In this document: positions 26,334 to 36,131 of the stretch, one piece after another | Position numbering within the stretch: position 1 is the first letter of the stretch | How the letters are laid out: every line of letters starts with the position of its first letter | Origin: Antarctobacter sediminis | GTDB taxonomy: Bacteria; Pseudomonadota; Alphaproteobacteria; Rhodobacterales; Rhodobacteraceae | DNA length: 64,000 nt | Direction: 5' to 3' | Assembly: GCF_019218285.1 (NCBI RefSeq) | Contig: NZ_JAHUZG010000001.1 | Location: 1,054,001 to 1,118,000 of the forward strand | Notes under the pieces: model-generated | Database searches by the model: none | The model's input: the letters and a program-made list of their open reading frames with translations, nothing else | Told to the model about the DNA's origin: nothing | Made by a program: the position numbers and the translations under genes

Positions 26334-27424
26334 TCCTGCATCTGTATTTCGCGCGGCGGTTCCTTTGGATGTTCCTCAGCGTCTTTGGCATCTTTGCCCT
26401 GTTTCAGGGAATGCTGGACCTGATCGAGGAAATGCGCCGCTTCGACGACACGGTCAGTTTCGGTCAGGTTTTGCAGGTGGTGCTGATGAAGCTGCCCGCC
26501 GGTATGTACGAGATCATCCCGCTCGTCATGATCCTTGCCACCATCGCGCTGTTCATCGGGCTGGCGCGCTCGTCCGAACTGGTGGTGACGCGGGCCGCGG
26601 GACGGTCCGGTGTGGTCGCCCTGATGGCCCCCGCGACGGTGGCGCTGATCCTTGGCGGGCTGATCGTGGCGCTGTTGAACCCGATCGTGTCGGCCACCTC
26701 GAAACGCTATACGGAACTGCGCGAGATCTATGAAAACGGGTCCGCCGCGGCGCTGTCCATCGGCCCCGAGGGGCTGTGGCTGCGCCAGGGCGGTCAGGAC
26801 GGACCGGCGGTGATCCACGCCGCCCGCGCCAATGCCGAGGCGACAGAGCTTTTCGACGTGTCAATCGTCGTCTACGCGCCCGGCGGCGGCCCCGCGACGC
26901 GAATCGTGGCGGATACCGCGCGGCTGGAAGACGGCTATTGGGTGCTGAACACGGCCAAGGCCTGGCCGTTGACCGCCGGCCTGAACCCCGAGGCCGGGGC
27001 ACGTGAACACGAAGAATTGCGCCTGGCCTCCAGCCTGACGCAGGACAGCATCCGTGACCGTTTTGGCAAACCCTCTGCTGTCGCGATCTGGGACTTGCCC
27101 GCCTTTATCGACGGGCTTGAAGAGTCAGGTTTTTCGGCCCGACGGTACGTTGTCTGGCTGCACATGGAACTGTCGCGCCCGCTGTTCCTGGTGGCGATGA
27201 CGCTGCTGGGCGCGGCCTTTACGATGCGGCCCACGCGCCTCGGCCGGACAGGAATTGCCATCCTCTCGGCGGTCCTGCTTGGCTTCGGACTGTATTACGT
27301 GCGAAGTTTCGCCCAGATCATGGGGGAAAACGGTCAACTGGCACCACTTATCGCTGCCTGGGTGCCACCGGTGGCTTCGGTTCTCCTTGCGTTGGGGTTG
27401 GTCTTGCATATGGAGGACGGATGA
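26330..27424 (+). CDS. lptG: LPS export ABC transporter permease LptG
   Basis: A 364-residue partner permease of LptF. MILHLYFARRFLWMFLSVFGIFALFQGMLDLIEEMRR is the typical first helix and coupling region; LARSSELVVTRAAGRS is the conserved cytoplasmic loop contacting LptB. The periplasmic jellyroll lies about residues 125-270, followed by three more helices. ATGA overlaps at both ends (with lptF and lptD) indicate coupled translation. LptB and LptC are not in this window. Confidence 0.95.
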   Translation: MILHLYFARRFLWMFLSVFGIFALFQGMLDLIEEMRRFDDTVSFGQVLQVVLMKLPAGMYEIIPLVMILATIALFIGLARSSELVVTRAAGRSGVVALMAPATVALILGGLIVALLNPIVSATSKRYTELREIYENGSAAALSIGPEGLWLRQGGQDGPAVIHAARANAEATELFDVSIVVYAPGGGPATRIVADTARLEDGYWVLNTAKAWPLTAGLNPEAGAREHEELRLASSLTQDSIRDRFGKPSAVAIWDLPAFIDGLEESGFSARRYVVWLHMELSRPLFLVAMTLLGAAFTMRPTRLGRTGIAILSAVLLGFGLYYVRSFAQIMGENGQLAPLIAAWVPPVASVLLALGLVLHMEDG

Positions 27425-29577
27425 GGCGTGCGCTGACATATCTGGCCGGGCTGCTGCTGTCCGCCGCCCTGCTGGCCCCCCCGGCCCTTGCGCAAGAGAC
27501 CGCACAACCGGCGATGCTGGTGGCGGATTCCGTCTATCTGGAAGGCGACAGCCGTCTGGTCGCCACCGGCAATGTCGAAGCGTTCCACGATGGTCTGCGC
27601 ATGACCGCTGGCAGCATCGTCTATGACCAGTCCACCGACCAACTGGTGATCGACGGTCCGATCCGCATCATCGACGAGGCGGGCAATGTCATCACCGCGA
27701 CCTACGCCGAGATGGATCAGGGATTGCGCAACGGCCTGTTGGCGGGCGCGCGCATGGTGCTGGACCAGCAATTGCAACTGGCCTCGGTCGAGGCGCGGCG
27801 GGTCAACGGACGGTACACACAACTGAGCAAAGTGGCCGTCACCTCCTGTCAGGTCTGCGGCAAACGGCAGGTGCCGCTGTGGCAGATCCGCGCCTCGCGC
27901 GTGGTGCATGATCAGGAAGAACGGCAGCTTTACTTTGACGATGCACAACTGCGGGTGCTGGATTTCCCGATCTTTTACCTGCCCCGGATGCGCCTGCCCG
28001 ATCCCACGCTGAAACGGTCGCGCGGCTTTCTGATCCCCACGATCCACAGCAGCACGCTGTTGGGATTTGGGATCAAGACACCCTATTTCTTTCCCATTGG
28101 ACAGCATCAGGACCTGACGCTGACACCCTATGTCTCGCCCAAGACGCGCACCTTGGAATTCCGCTATCGCCGCGCCTTCAACGCGGGAAAACTGACGCTC
28201 GAAGGCGGCGTGACCTCTGACACGCTGAAGGCGGACCAGACGCGCGGCTACCTCTTTGCCGAGGGTGAGTTCCTTGTGGCGCGGGAATTCAAGCTGAGCT
28301 TCAACCTCAAATCGGTCACAGATGACGCCTATCTGAACGATTACGACATCACGACCGCCGACCGGCTGGCCAGTGACGTTTCGCTGTCGCGTTTTCGCTA
28401 CAACGGTTTCATGCAGGCCAGCATCCTGAACTACGAAACCCTGCGGGATTTCGAAAACAACGCGACCCAACCGCGGTTCATCGCCGACTATGTGATCGAG
28501 CGCCGCTATTTCCCCAGCCTCGGGGGCGAATTCCGATTCAACGCCGAAACCCACGGCCACCTGCGCCAGTCCAAGCTGGACGTAGACGGACCGGATGACG
28601 ACACGGATGTCGACGGGCGCGACGTGGCCCGTATCAACGCCGAGATGAGCTGGCGCAACCGCTGGACGCTGGCCGGGGGAATCCGCGCCGGGCTGTCCGC
28701 GCATCTCTGGGTCGATCATTACCTGACCGAACAGGACGCCACATCCGACGCCGAGGTCAGCCGCGCGATTCCCGGGCTTGCGGCGGAATTCCGCTATCCT
28801 CTGCAACGGCAGGACGGACGCGGAGGGCGCACCCTGCTGGAACCGGTCTTGCAAGTCGGCTGGGTCGGTGGCGAACGCCTGAAGAACCCCAATGACGAAA
28901 GCACCCGCGTCGAATTCGACGAGGCCAACCTGCTGTCCCTGTCGCGTTTTCCGGCGGCCGACCGCCGGGAACACGGCGTCACCGTGGCGGCGGGGCTGCG
29001 CTGGCTGCACCATGCCCCGGGCGGCTGGTCGGCGGCGCTGACGCTGGGCAAGGTCTGGCGCGGCACGGAGGATGCGGATTTCTCCTTGTCTTCGGGCCTG
29101 TCCGGCAAGAACTCTGACCTGCTGATCGCCGGGCGGTTCTCGAACCCGCTGGGCCTGTCGATCTCGGCCCGCGGCCTGCTGGATTCCAACGCCGAGATTT
29201 CCAAGGCCGAGGCCCGCGCCGGCTGGTCGAACACGCGCATGGATCTTGGCGCGTCATATCTTTTGCTGGTTGCGGACCCGGACGAGGACCGCGACCTGAC
29301 ACAATCCGAATGGACCTTCGATGGTCGCTATCAGGTGAACCGCCACTGGGCGACCTCGGGTGAGGCGCGCTATGACATTGCCGACCGCCGGGTTGACCGG
29401 CTTGGGGTCGGCCTGCAATACCGCAACGAGTGTATCCAGGTGGACTTCCAGGTGACGCGCGATTACGCCTCTTCCAGCAATATCGAACCGTCCACCGATT
29501 TCGACCTGACCGTCGCGCTGACTGGGTTCGGCGCTGGCAACAGTGGCAAGGAGTATCGCCGCACATGTTCGTTCTGA
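27421..29577 (+). CDS. lptD: LPS-assembly outer membrane protein LptD
   Basis: A 718-residue LptD. It has a signal peptide (cleavage after ALAQE region, ~residue 25), an OstA/jellyroll N-domain (about 30-115: ADSVYLEGDSRLVATGNVEAF) and a C-terminal 26-strand-type barrel. Four cysteines stand at 143, 146 (SCQVC), 671 and 716, two N-terminal and two C-terminal, the arrangement expected for the inter-domain disulfides that gate LptD maturation. Overlaps lptG at the start and surA at the end. The protein inserts LPS into the outer leaflet. Confidence 0.95.
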   Translation: MRRALTYLAGLLLSAALLAPPALAQETAQPAMLVADSVYLEGDSRLVATGNVEAFHDGLRMTAGSIVYDQSTDQLVIDGPIRIIDEAGNVITATYAEMDQGLRNGLLAGARMVLDQQLQLASVEARRVNGRYTQLSKVAVTSCQVCGKRQVPLWQIRASRVVHDQEERQLYFDDAQLRVLDFPIFYLPRMRLPDPTLKRSRGFLIPTIHSSTLLGFGIKTPYFFPIGQHQDLTLTPYVSPKTRTLEFRYRRAFNAGKLTLEGGVTSDTLKADQTRGYLFAEGEFLVAREFKLSFNLKSVTDDAYLNDYDITTADRLASDVSLSRFRYNGFMQASILNYETLRDFENNATQPRFIADYVIERRYFPSLGGEFRFNAETHGHLRQSKLDVDGPDDDTDVDGRDVARINAEMSWRNRWTLAGGIRAGLSAHLWVDHYLTEQDATSDAEVSRAIPGLAAEFRYPLQRQDGRGGRTLLEPVLQVGWVGGERLKNPNDESTRVEFDEANLLSLSRFPAADRREHGVTVAAGLRWLHHAPGGWSAALTLGKVWRGTEDADFSLSSGLSGKNSDLLIAGRFSNPLGLSISARGLLDSNAEISKAEARAGWSNTRMDLGASYLLLVADPDEDRDLTQSEWTFDGRYQVNRHWATSGEARYDIADRRVDRLGVGLQYRNECIQVDFQVTRDYASSSNIEPSTDFDLTVALTGFGAGNSGKEYRRTCSF

Positions 29578-30788
29578 CCCGTTTGCTCGCCCCTGCCATC
29601 GCAGCTTTGGGGATTGCCTTGGCGCCCCTGCCAGTTTCCGCGCAAAATCTCTTTGCCCCTGCGATTCAGGTGAACGACAGCGTGATCACCTATTACGAAC
29701 TGCAACAGCGCAAGCGCATGTTGCAGGTGCTTCAGGCCCCCGGCGACTCGACCAAGCTGGCGCGCGAACAGCTGATCGACGACCGGCTGCGGCTTCAGGC
29801 GGCGCGCGACAATGGCATTCGCCCGACGGATGAGGAAATCCTTGACGGCATGGCGGAATTTGCCGGTCGCGCCAATATGAGCCGCGATCAGTTCGTGGCC
29901 GCGCTAGCCGCCGAAGGTGTTGCGGAACAGACCTTCCGTGATTTTGTGCACGCCGGTCTTAGCTGGCGGCAACTGGTTCAGGCGCGCTTTGGCGGTCGGG
30001 CCTCTGTCTCCGAGGATGAAATCGACCGCGCCCTGTCCCGGCAGGGCACCGGCAGCAACGTTCAGGTTCTGCTTTCGGAACTCATCATGCCCGTGCCGCC
30101 GGGTCAGGAAGAGCTGGTCAGCACCCGCGCCGAGCGGATTTCGCAGCTCAAGAGCTTTGGCGCCTTCTCGGCCGAGGCGCGCCAGTATTCCGCCACCGCC
30201 ACGCGCGATGCCGGCGGACGCCTGCCGTGGCAGAACCTTGCCGACCTGCCGCCGCCGCTGCAACCGCTGCTTCTGGGTCTTGCGCCGGGCGAAGTGACCG
30301 CTCCGATCCCGCTGGAGGGCGCCATCGCGCTGTTCCAGATGCGCGACATCCGCGAAACCGGATTTGCCCCCGCCAAGGTCGCCGCCGTGGAATATGCCGC
30401 CTATTACATGCCCGGTGGCCGTTCCGCCGAAACGCTGGCCCGCGCGCGCCAGATCGCAGGCCAGGTGGACCGCTGCGATGACCTTTACGGCATCGCCAAG
30501 GGCCAGCCGGAAGAAGTGCTGGAGCGCGGCACCCTGCCTGTCGAGGAACTGCCCACGGACATCGCACTGGAACTGTCCAAGCTGGATCCGGGCGAAGTCT
30601 CCACGGCGCTGACGCGGTCCGGCGGTCAGACACTGGTTTTCCTGATGCTCTGCGGCCGGTCCGCCGACCTGTCGGAAGAGGTCGACCGCAGCCAGATCAC
30701 CATCGGTCTGCGCAATCAGCGGCTGGGCAAGCTTGCGGATGGCTATCTTGCGCAGCTGCGCGCCGACGCGCTGCTTGTCGAGAAATGA
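29565..30788 (+). CDS. surA: SurA-like periplasmic peptidyl-prolyl isomerase/chaperone
   Basis: A 407-residue exported protein (signal MFVLTRLLAPAIAALGIALAPLPVSAQ). The SurA N-terminal domain covers about residues 30-170 (IQVNDSVITYYELQQRKRMLQVL) and a parvulin-like domain follows (SARQYSATATRDAGGRLPWQNLADLPPPLQ). SurA escorts outer membrane proteins, including LptD, to the Bam complex, which fits its location next to lptD. The start lies inside the lptD 3' end with AAGGAG about 11 nt upstream. It is shorter and less conserved than E. coli SurA. Confidence 0.88.
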   Translation: MFVLTRLLAPAIAALGIALAPLPVSAQNLFAPAIQVNDSVITYYELQQRKRMLQVLQAPGDSTKLAREQLIDDRLRLQAARDNGIRPTDEEILDGMAEFAGRANMSRDQFVAALAAEGVAEQTFRDFVHAGLSWRQLVQARFGGRASVSEDEIDRALSRQGTGSNVQVLLSELIMPVPPGQEELVSTRAERISQLKSFGAFSAEARQYSATATRDAGGRLPWQNLADLPPPLQPLLLGLAPGEVTAPIPLEGAIALFQMRDIRETGFAPAKVAAVEYAAYYMPGGRSAETLARARQIAGQVDRCDDLYGIAKGQPEEVLERGTLPVEELPTDIALELSKLDPGEVSTALTRSGGQTLVFLMLCGRSADLSEEVDRSQITIGLRNQRLGKLADGYLAQLRADALLVEK

Positions 30789-31747
30789 GCCCGCGCGCGC
30801 CCGTCGCGCTAAGCTGTGGTGAACCTGCCGGGATCGGCCCTGAATTGGCCGAAGCGGCTTGGCAGGAGCTGAAAGCGGACTTGCCCTTTGTCTGGATCGG
30901 CGATGCCCGTCACCTGCCGGGGACCGTGCCGCATGTGATCTTGCAGGATCCCGCAGAGGCAGGGACCGTATCTGCCCGGGCACTGCCGGTCTGGCAGATC
31001 GACATGCCCGGCCCCCGTATCCCCGGACAGCCGCAGGCCAGCCATGCAGCCGGTGTGATCCGCGCCATCGAAGAGGCGGTGCAACTGGTGCAGCAAGGGC
31101 GCGCTGGCGCGGTCTGTACCCTGCCGATCCACAAGCAGGCGCTGGCCGAAGGCGCGAATTTCGCGTTCCCCGGCCATACTGAATTTCTTGCCCATCTCGC
31201 GGGGGTTGACGAGGTGGTGATGATGCTGGCCTCGGACCGGCTGCGGGTTGTGCCGGTGACCATCCATATCGCCATCGCTGATGTGCCGGCGACCCTGACG
31301 GCGGACCTGCTGGAGCGTCGCATCCGCATCACGCATGAGGCGCTGGTGCGCCAGTTCGGCATCGCTGCGCCGCGACTGGCAGTGGCCGGCCTGAACCCCC
31401 ATGCCGGCGAAGGCGGACGTATGGGCCACGAAGACGCACAGGTGATCGCCCCGGTGCTGGCCCAGCTGCGCGCCGAAGGCATGGACCTGCGCGGCCCCCT
31501 GCCCGCCGATACCATGTTTCACGACCGGGCGCGCGCCGGCTATGACGCTGCGATCTGCATGTATCACGATCAGGCACTGATCCCGATCAAGACGCTGGAC
31601 TTCGACGAAGGTGTGAACCTGACGCTGGGCCTGCCTTTCGTGCGCAGTTCGCCCGATCACGGGACAGCCTTTGACATCGCGGGCAAGGGGGTGGCGAACC
31701 CGTCATCGACCCTTGCCGCCTTGCGCATGGCGGCCAACCTGTCGTGA
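30785..31747 (+). CDS. pdxA: 4-hydroxythreonine-4-phosphate dehydrogenase
   Basis: A 320-residue PdxA of vitamin B6 biosynthesis, oxidising 4-phosphohydroxy-L-threonine. Family motifs are [12 protein letters not shown] at the start, [25 protein letters not shown] with metal-binding histidine, [11 protein letters not shown] and [15 protein letters not shown]. Full length. The ATG overlaps the surA stop (ATGA). Its stop is directly followed by the two-hairpin repeat that separates it from rsmA. Confidence 0.96.
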   Translation: MSPRAPVALSCGEPAGIGPELAEAAWQELKADLPFVWIGDARHLPGTVPHVILQDPAEAGTVSARALPVWQIDMPGPRIPGQPQASHAAGVIRAIEEAVQLVQQGRAGAVCTLPIHKQALAEGANFAFPGHTEFLAHLAGVDEVVMMLASDRLRVVPVTIHIAIADVPATLTADLLERRIRITHEALVRQFGIAAPRLAVAGLNPHAGEGGRMGHEDAQVIAPVLAQLRAEGMDLRGPLPADTMFHDRARAGYDAAICMYHDQALIPIKTLDFDEGVNLTLGLPFVRSSPDHGTAFDIAGKGVANPSSTLAALRMAANLS

Positions 31748-31748
31748 C

Positions 31749-31812
31749 GGGGGCGCTGCCCCCTCTGCGCGTGCCGCGCATTCACCCCCGGGATATTTTT
31801 GGACAGAAGAAG
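31749..31812 (+). repeat. two-hairpin intergenic repeat, copy B (ends at the rsmA start)
   Basis: GGGGGC-GCT-GCCCCC hairpin, then TGCGCG-TGC-CGCGCA hairpin, then CCCCCGGGATATTT and GGACAGAAGAAG. The final GAAGAAG lies just before the rsmA ATG and probably serves as its ribosome binding site. Confidence 0.87.
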
Positions 31813-31814
31813 AC

Positions 31815-32657
31815 ATGAGCCGTATCGACGATCTGCCCCCCCTTCGCGAGGTGATCGCGCAGCATCAATTGTCGGCGCGCAAGGCGCTGGGTCAGAATTT
31901 CTTGCTGGATCTCAACCTGACGGCGCGGATTGCACGGATCGCCGGAGATCTGTCACAGACCGATGTGCTGGAAGTGGGCCCCGGGCCCGGAGGATTGACC
32001 CGTGGATTGCTGGCCGAGGGGGCCCGCAAGGTTCTGGCGGTAGAGAAGGATCCGCGCTGTCTGCCGGTTCTGGCCGAGATTGCCGAAGCCTATCCCGGGC
32101 GGCTGGAAGTGATCGAGGGCGATGCGCTGGAGGTGGCGGCGGAGGCACATCTGGCCGCGCCTTATGCGATCTGCGCCAACCTGCCCTATAACGTGGGGAC
32201 CGAACTGTTGGTGCGGTGGTTGACGCCGCCGCAATGGCCACCGGCCTGGCGTTCGCTGACGTTGATGTTCCAGAAAGAAGTGGCCGAGCGGATCGTGGCG
32301 GACCCCGGGTCCAAGGCCTATGGGCGGTTGGCGATCCTTGCCCAGTGGCGTTGCGATGCGCGGATAGCGCTGACCCTGCCGCCGGGGGCTTTTACGCCGC
32401 CGCCCAAGGTCAGCTCGGCGGTCGTGCATCTGACCGCCCTGCCCGCGCCGAGGTTCGAGGCCGATGCCAAGGTATTGGAGAGGGTTGTGGCAACCGCCTT
32501 TAACCAGCGGCGCAAAATGCTGCGCGCAGCGTTGAAAGGTCTGTCACCGGAAATCGAGGATCACTTGGCCGCTGCCGGGATCGCCCCCACCGAGCGGGCG
32601 GAGCGCGTGCCTTTGGAGCAATTCTGCGCCCTGGCGCGGAGCCTGGACGCGGCGTGA
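31815..32657 (+). CDS. rsmA: 16S rRNA dimethyladenosine transferase
   Basis: A 280-residue KsgA/RsmA that dimethylates two adenosines near the 3' end of 16S rRNA, using S-adenosylmethionine. Motifs: [26 protein letters not shown] (SAM site), [15 protein letters not shown] (NLPY catalytic motif) and [15 protein letters not shown] at the end. The ATG follows GAAGAAG from the repeat element. It is the last gene of the lptF-rsmA run and converges on the DUF4167 gene. Confidence 0.96.
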   Translation: MSRIDDLPPLREVIAQHQLSARKALGQNFLLDLNLTARIARIAGDLSQTDVLEVGPGPGGLTRGLLAEGARKVLAVEKDPRCLPVLAEIAEAYPGRLEVIEGDALEVAAEAHLAAPYAICANLPYNVGTELLVRWLTPPQWPPAWRSLTLMFQKEVAERIVADPGSKAYGRLAILAQWRCDARIALTLPPGAFTPPPKVSSAVVHLTALPAPRFEADAKVLERVVATAFNQRRKMLRAALKGLSPEIEDHLAAAGIAPTERAERVPLEQFCALARSLDAA

Positions 32658-32707
32658 GCCGCGTCCCTCAGGTGCATTCCGCGGCTTGAGCCGCGCTGGG
32701 AAGGCGG

Positions 32708-33466
32708 TTATTCCGCCGCGTCCGGTGCGGGAGGCGTGCTGTCCGCCGATGCCGCCGCATCCGGTGCTGCCTCTGCCACCTTGGGTTCAGGCTTTTTGCG
32801 GGGTTTGCGCGGCGCGCGCGGTTTTTTCGGTTTCTCGGCGGGCTTGTCCGCGCTGTCGGCCGGTTTGGCCTCGGACGGAGCCTCGGGGGCGGCTGCTTCG
32901 GCAGGGGTCTCTGCCGCAGGTTCGGCAATGGTGCCCGGCAGGGTCGGTTGCACCTCGGCCCGCGATTCCGGCGTTTCGACAAGACCCGGACCGTCGTCGT
33001 CAGAGCCGCCAAGGTCCACCACATCCGCCGACATGGACGGCGCGGCCGCCTCGGGTTGAGGCGCGGGATCGGGACGCGCGGTCTTTTCCTGCTTTTCGCT
33101 GCGGTCCGGTTTGTCCGCCTTGTCGGCGTCGGATGTATCGCGCTGCGCCCGCTCGCGATCCCGCTGGGCCTGCCGTTCCCGGTTTTCGCGTTCCTGCTGT
33201 TCGCGGCGCTGGTCCTGTTCGCGCTGCGCCTCGCTCAGCAGGCGCATGTAGTGTTCGGCGTGCTGCTGAAAGTTTTCGGCGGCCACACGGTCATTGCCGA
33301 GGGCCGCGTCACGGGCCAGCTGGTTGTACTTGTCAATGATCTGCTGCGGCGTACCGCGCACCTTGCCCTCGGGGCCGCTGCTGTCGAACACACGGTTGAC
33401 GACATTGCCCAGCGAGTTGCGGTTACGGTTGTTCTTGCTCCGCGAGCGGGATTTGGACGAACGCAT
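32708..33466 (-). CDS. DUF4167 protein with long low-complexity tail
   Basis: A 252-residue alphaproteobacterial DUF4167 protein. The conserved part is the first ~80 residues: basic start (SSKSRSRSKNNRNRNS), then VFDSSGPEGKVRGTPQQIIDKYNQLARDAALGNDRVAAENFQQHAEHY. The rest is disordered, with a charged EQ/ER-rich coil, an acidic region (GGSDDDGP) and an AP/EK-rich tail with PKKPRAPRKPRKK. The family function is not established; the basic ends suggest nucleic acid binding. It follows prmC on the same strand after 212 nt, the usual neighbourhood. Confidence 0.92.
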   Translation of the reverse strand: MRSSKSRSRSKNNRNRNSLGNVVNRVFDSSGPEGKVRGTPQQIIDKYNQLARDAALGNDRVAAENFQQHAEHYMRLLSEAQREQDQRREQQERENRERQAQRDRERAQRDTSDADKADKPDRSEKQEKTARPDPAPQPEAAAPSMSADVVDLGGSDDDGPGLVETPESRAEVQPTLPGTIAEPAAETPAEAAAPEAPSEAKPADSADKPAEKPKKPRAPRKPRKKPEPKVAEAAPDAAASADSTPPAPDAAE

Positions 33467-33678
33467 ATTTTTTGGTTTCCAGCCTTATTCCGACGGCTTG
33501 GTGACAGGGTACGGCGCGTCCTGCGCCAATCCGGTAGTGTCACCTTCATGTTGGCTTGTCGTTGCGCAGGACCGGCCCAAGGGCCATTCGACTAGGCAAC
33601 TGATCATGAATATGCATATGGCCCGGTCAGTGACAAGAGAAAATGGCGAAAACAGGGTGTTTCGGCGCGAAAATGTCG
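33467..33678. other. 212-nt gap between prmC and DUF4167 genes
   Basis: No gene seen. It contains a palindrome ATATGCATAT near 33610, which could be part of the DUF4167 promoter region; no clear -35/-10 pair or terminator was found. Confidence 0.5.
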
Positions 33679-34527
33679 CTACTTGCGCGCCTTTGTGCCC
33701 AGAACGACGCGGTCACGCCCGGCCAGATCGGGGATCACCCGCACGCCGCGCAGGCCCGCCTGCGCAAAGAGGCGCGACACCGCCATTCCCTGCGATGCAC
33801 CGATTTCCACGATCAGGCGACCGCCCGGCGCCAGATAGGGCGACATACCGTCCAGAATCAGCCGGTAGGCGCTAAGTCCGTCGGCTTCGTCCGTCAGCGC
33901 AAGACGTGGTTCGTGGTCCCGCACCTCGGGCGCGAGAAAGGGCATTTCATTGACCGCGATATAGGGCGGATTCGATACGATCAGATCAAATTCGCCATCC
34001 TCGGGCGTCAAGGCCGTGTACCAGCTTCCCTCGCGCAGGTCGGCGCGCGGCTCCAGCGACAGCGCGTTGCGATTCCAATAGGCCACGTTCAGCGCCTGCG
34101 GCGAGACATCGGTGCCCAGGCCCACCGCGCCTTCGCGCTCGGCCAGCAGCGTCAGCAGGATGCACCCCGAACCGGTGCCCAGATCCAGCACCGTGGCGAA
34201 GGGTTCGGTCAGCGCCACCTCGATCAGGGTTTCGGTTTCCGGGCGCGGATCCAGCGTTTCCGGCGTCACAAGGAAATCGCGCCCGTAAAAGGCGCGACGG
34301 CCCACAAGATGGCTCACCGGTTCGCGCGCGGCGCGCCTGTCGACCAGCGCCTGAAACGCGGCTTCCATCTCCGGGCTGACAGGTTCCGGCAGGAACAGCG
34401 TCAGTCGCCCCGGCGGCACCTTCAGCACGTGACTAAGCAGGCGGCGGGCATCGCGGCCCGCATCGGGCACATCGGCCGCGACCAGTTGCGCCGTCGCCCG
34501 CGCCAAAAGATCCGATCCACGTGCCAT
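33679..34527 (-). CDS. prmC: peptide chain release factor glutamine N5-methyltransferase
   Basis: A 282-residue PrmC/HemK that methylates the glutamine of the GGQ motif in release factors. VLDLGTGSGCILLTLL is the SAM-binding loop and SNPPYIA the catalytic NPPY motif. The N-terminal helical domain (DARRLLSHVLKV... RREPVSHLVGRRAFYGRDF) binds the release factor. It starts 5 nt after the stop of prfA, which encodes its substrate, so both are made together. Confidence 0.96.
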   Translation of the reverse strand: MARGSDLLARATAQLVAADVPDAGRDARRLLSHVLKVPPGRLTLFLPEPVSPEMEAAFQALVDRRAAREPVSHLVGRRAFYGRDFLVTPETLDPRPETETLIEVALTEPFATVLDLGTGSGCILLTLLAEREGAVGLGTDVSPQALNVAYWNRNALSLEPRADLREGSWYTALTPEDGEFDLIVSNPPYIAVNEMPFLAPEVRDHEPRLALTDEADGLSAYRLILDGMSPYLAPGGRLIVEIGASQGMAVSRLFAQAGLRGVRVIPDLAGRDRVVLGTKARK

Positions 34528-34532
34528 GGCGC

Positions 34533-35582
34533 TCAGGTCTCCAGCTCGGCCAGTTGCGCGGCCTGACTATGGGCGGTCAGCGCGTCGATGATCTCGTCCA
34601 GATCGCCCTGCATGATCTGTTCAAGCCGGTAGAGCGTCAGCCCGATACGATGGTCAGTCATACGGCCCTGCGGAAAGTTGTAGGTCCGGATACGTTCCGA
34701 GCGGTCGCCCGATCCCACCTGTGCCTTGCGGTCCGCCGAGCGTTCGGCATCCGCCGCCTGCCGCTGTTGGTCATATAGACGCGCGCGCAGCACCTGCATG
34801 GCGATCTCGCGGTTGCGGTGCTGCGATTTCTCGGAACTGGTCACGACGATGCCGGTGGGCAGATGGGTGATCCGCACCGCCGAGTCGGTGGTGTTGACGT
34901 GCTGCCCGCCTGCCCCCGAGGATCGCATGGTATCAATGCGCAGGTCGTTCGGGTCGATGCGGATGTCGACCTCTTCGGCCTCGGGCAACACGGCCACCGT
35001 GGCCGCCGAGGTGTGGATACGGCCGCCGGATTCGGTTTCCGGCACGCGCTGCACGCGATGGACACCGCTTTCGAATTTCAGCCGGGCAAAAACACCCTCA
35101 CCCACGATCCGAACCACCAGTTCGCGCACGCCCCCCAGTTCAGAGTGCTGTTCCTCGATCACCTCCCAGCGCCAGCCGCGGGCCTCGGCATAACGTTGGT
35201 ACATCCGAGCCAGGTCGCCGGCAAAGAGCGCGGCCTCATCCCCGCCCGTACCCGGCCGGATTTCCAGCATTGCGGGGCGCGCATCGGCGGCATCGCGCGG
35301 CAACAGCGCCAGTTGCACGGCATGTTCGGCCTCAGGCAGGCGGGCCCGCAGACCGGGCAGTTCTTCCTCGGCCAGCGCCTTCATCTCGGGGTCGGCCAGC
35401 ATGGCCTCTGCCTCCTCGATGTCGGCCACCAGCCGTTCCCATTCCGCGATCTGGCTGACCACCGGGCGCAATTCGGCGTATTCGCGGCCAAGGGCGGCAA
35501 TGTCGCCCTCGCCCGAGGACATCCGCGCCTCGACATATTCGAGCCGTTCCTTGATCTGTTGAAGTCGGTCTGTCGGGATCAT
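34533..35582 (-). CDS. prfA: peptide chain release factor 1
   Basis: A 349-residue class I release factor reading UAA/UAG. The peptidyl-hydrolysis motif is in [17 protein letters not shown]; the N-terminal helical domain ([18 protein letters not shown]) and the RF1-specific [18 protein letters not shown] are present. The C-terminal [18 protein letters not shown] is standard. Start ATG yields the usual length. Immediately upstream of prmC. Confidence 0.97.
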   Translation of the reverse strand: MIPTDRLQQIKERLEYVEARMSSGEGDIAALGREYAELRPVVSQIAEWERLVADIEEAEAMLADPEMKALAEEELPGLRARLPEAEHAVQLALLPRDAADARPAMLEIRPGTGGDEAALFAGDLARMYQRYAEARGWRWEVIEEQHSELGGVRELVVRIVGEGVFARLKFESGVHRVQRVPETESGGRIHTSAATVAVLPEAEEVDIRIDPNDLRIDTMRSSGAGGQHVNTTDSAVRITHLPTGIVVTSSEKSQHRNREIAMQVLRARLYDQQRQAADAERSADRKAQVGSGDRSERIRTYNFPQGRMTDHRIGLTLYRLEQIMQGDLDEIIDALTAHSQAAQLAELET

Positions 35583-35627
35583 TCGGGATGCATTGCCGAA
35601 AGCGCGCAGGGCGTCAAGCGCCCCGCG

Positions 35628-36035
35628 TCATTCGCCGCGCGGGCCCAGCCGCGCCAGCCAGCTTTCCACCCGTTCGCGGTTGACGCCCAGATCCGACTGG
35701 CCAAAGCGCGACCGCGCCCAAAGTTCCAGCACCCCGTCATTGACGCGCACCGTCGTGTAATCGGGAAAACCCATCCAGAGCGAACGCGTGACATAGGTCG
35801 CCTGCCCTTCGGCAACGCTGCCGAACAGCAGTTCGGTTCGCGGGGTTTCAAGGATCACGGAATGCAACCGCTGAAAGCGGCCCTCACTTGCCGGGATGCG
35901 CCGCCGCACCCCGTTGGCAAGGTCTTGGTCGGCGGTCACCTTGGGATCCACGTGCCAGTCCGCAGGGTCAGAGGGCGCAAGCCGGATCCAGCCCAGCAGC
36001 GCCACGACGATAATCAGGATCAGGAAGAATACCAT
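35628..36035 (-). CDS. DUF1499 family protein, membrane-anchored
   Basis: A 135-residue DUF1499 protein with one N-terminal membrane anchor (MVFFLILIIVVALLGWIRLA) and a periplasmic or exposed domain of about 110 residues. RSLWMGFPDYTTVRVNDGVLELWARSRFGQSDLGVNRERVESWL is the conserved block. A TTG two codons upstream is an alternative start. DUF1499 has no agreed function. It lies upstream of prfA on the same strand with a 45-nt gap. Confidence 0.87.
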   Translation of the reverse strand: MVFFLILIIVVALLGWIRLAPSDPADWHVDPKVTADQDLANGVRRRIPASEGRFQRLHSVILETPRTELLFGSVAEGQATYVTRSLWMGFPDYTTVRVNDGVLELWARSRFGQSDLGVNRERVESWLARLGPRGE

Positions 36036-36131
36036 GCGCAAGGCGCGTCTCTCTTCGTCAGGGTCTTGAAAGGGGGCATGCCATGCCGCCCCCCGATTCT
36101 GAAAGCCAAGCTTTCGCGACAGGCGCCGAAA

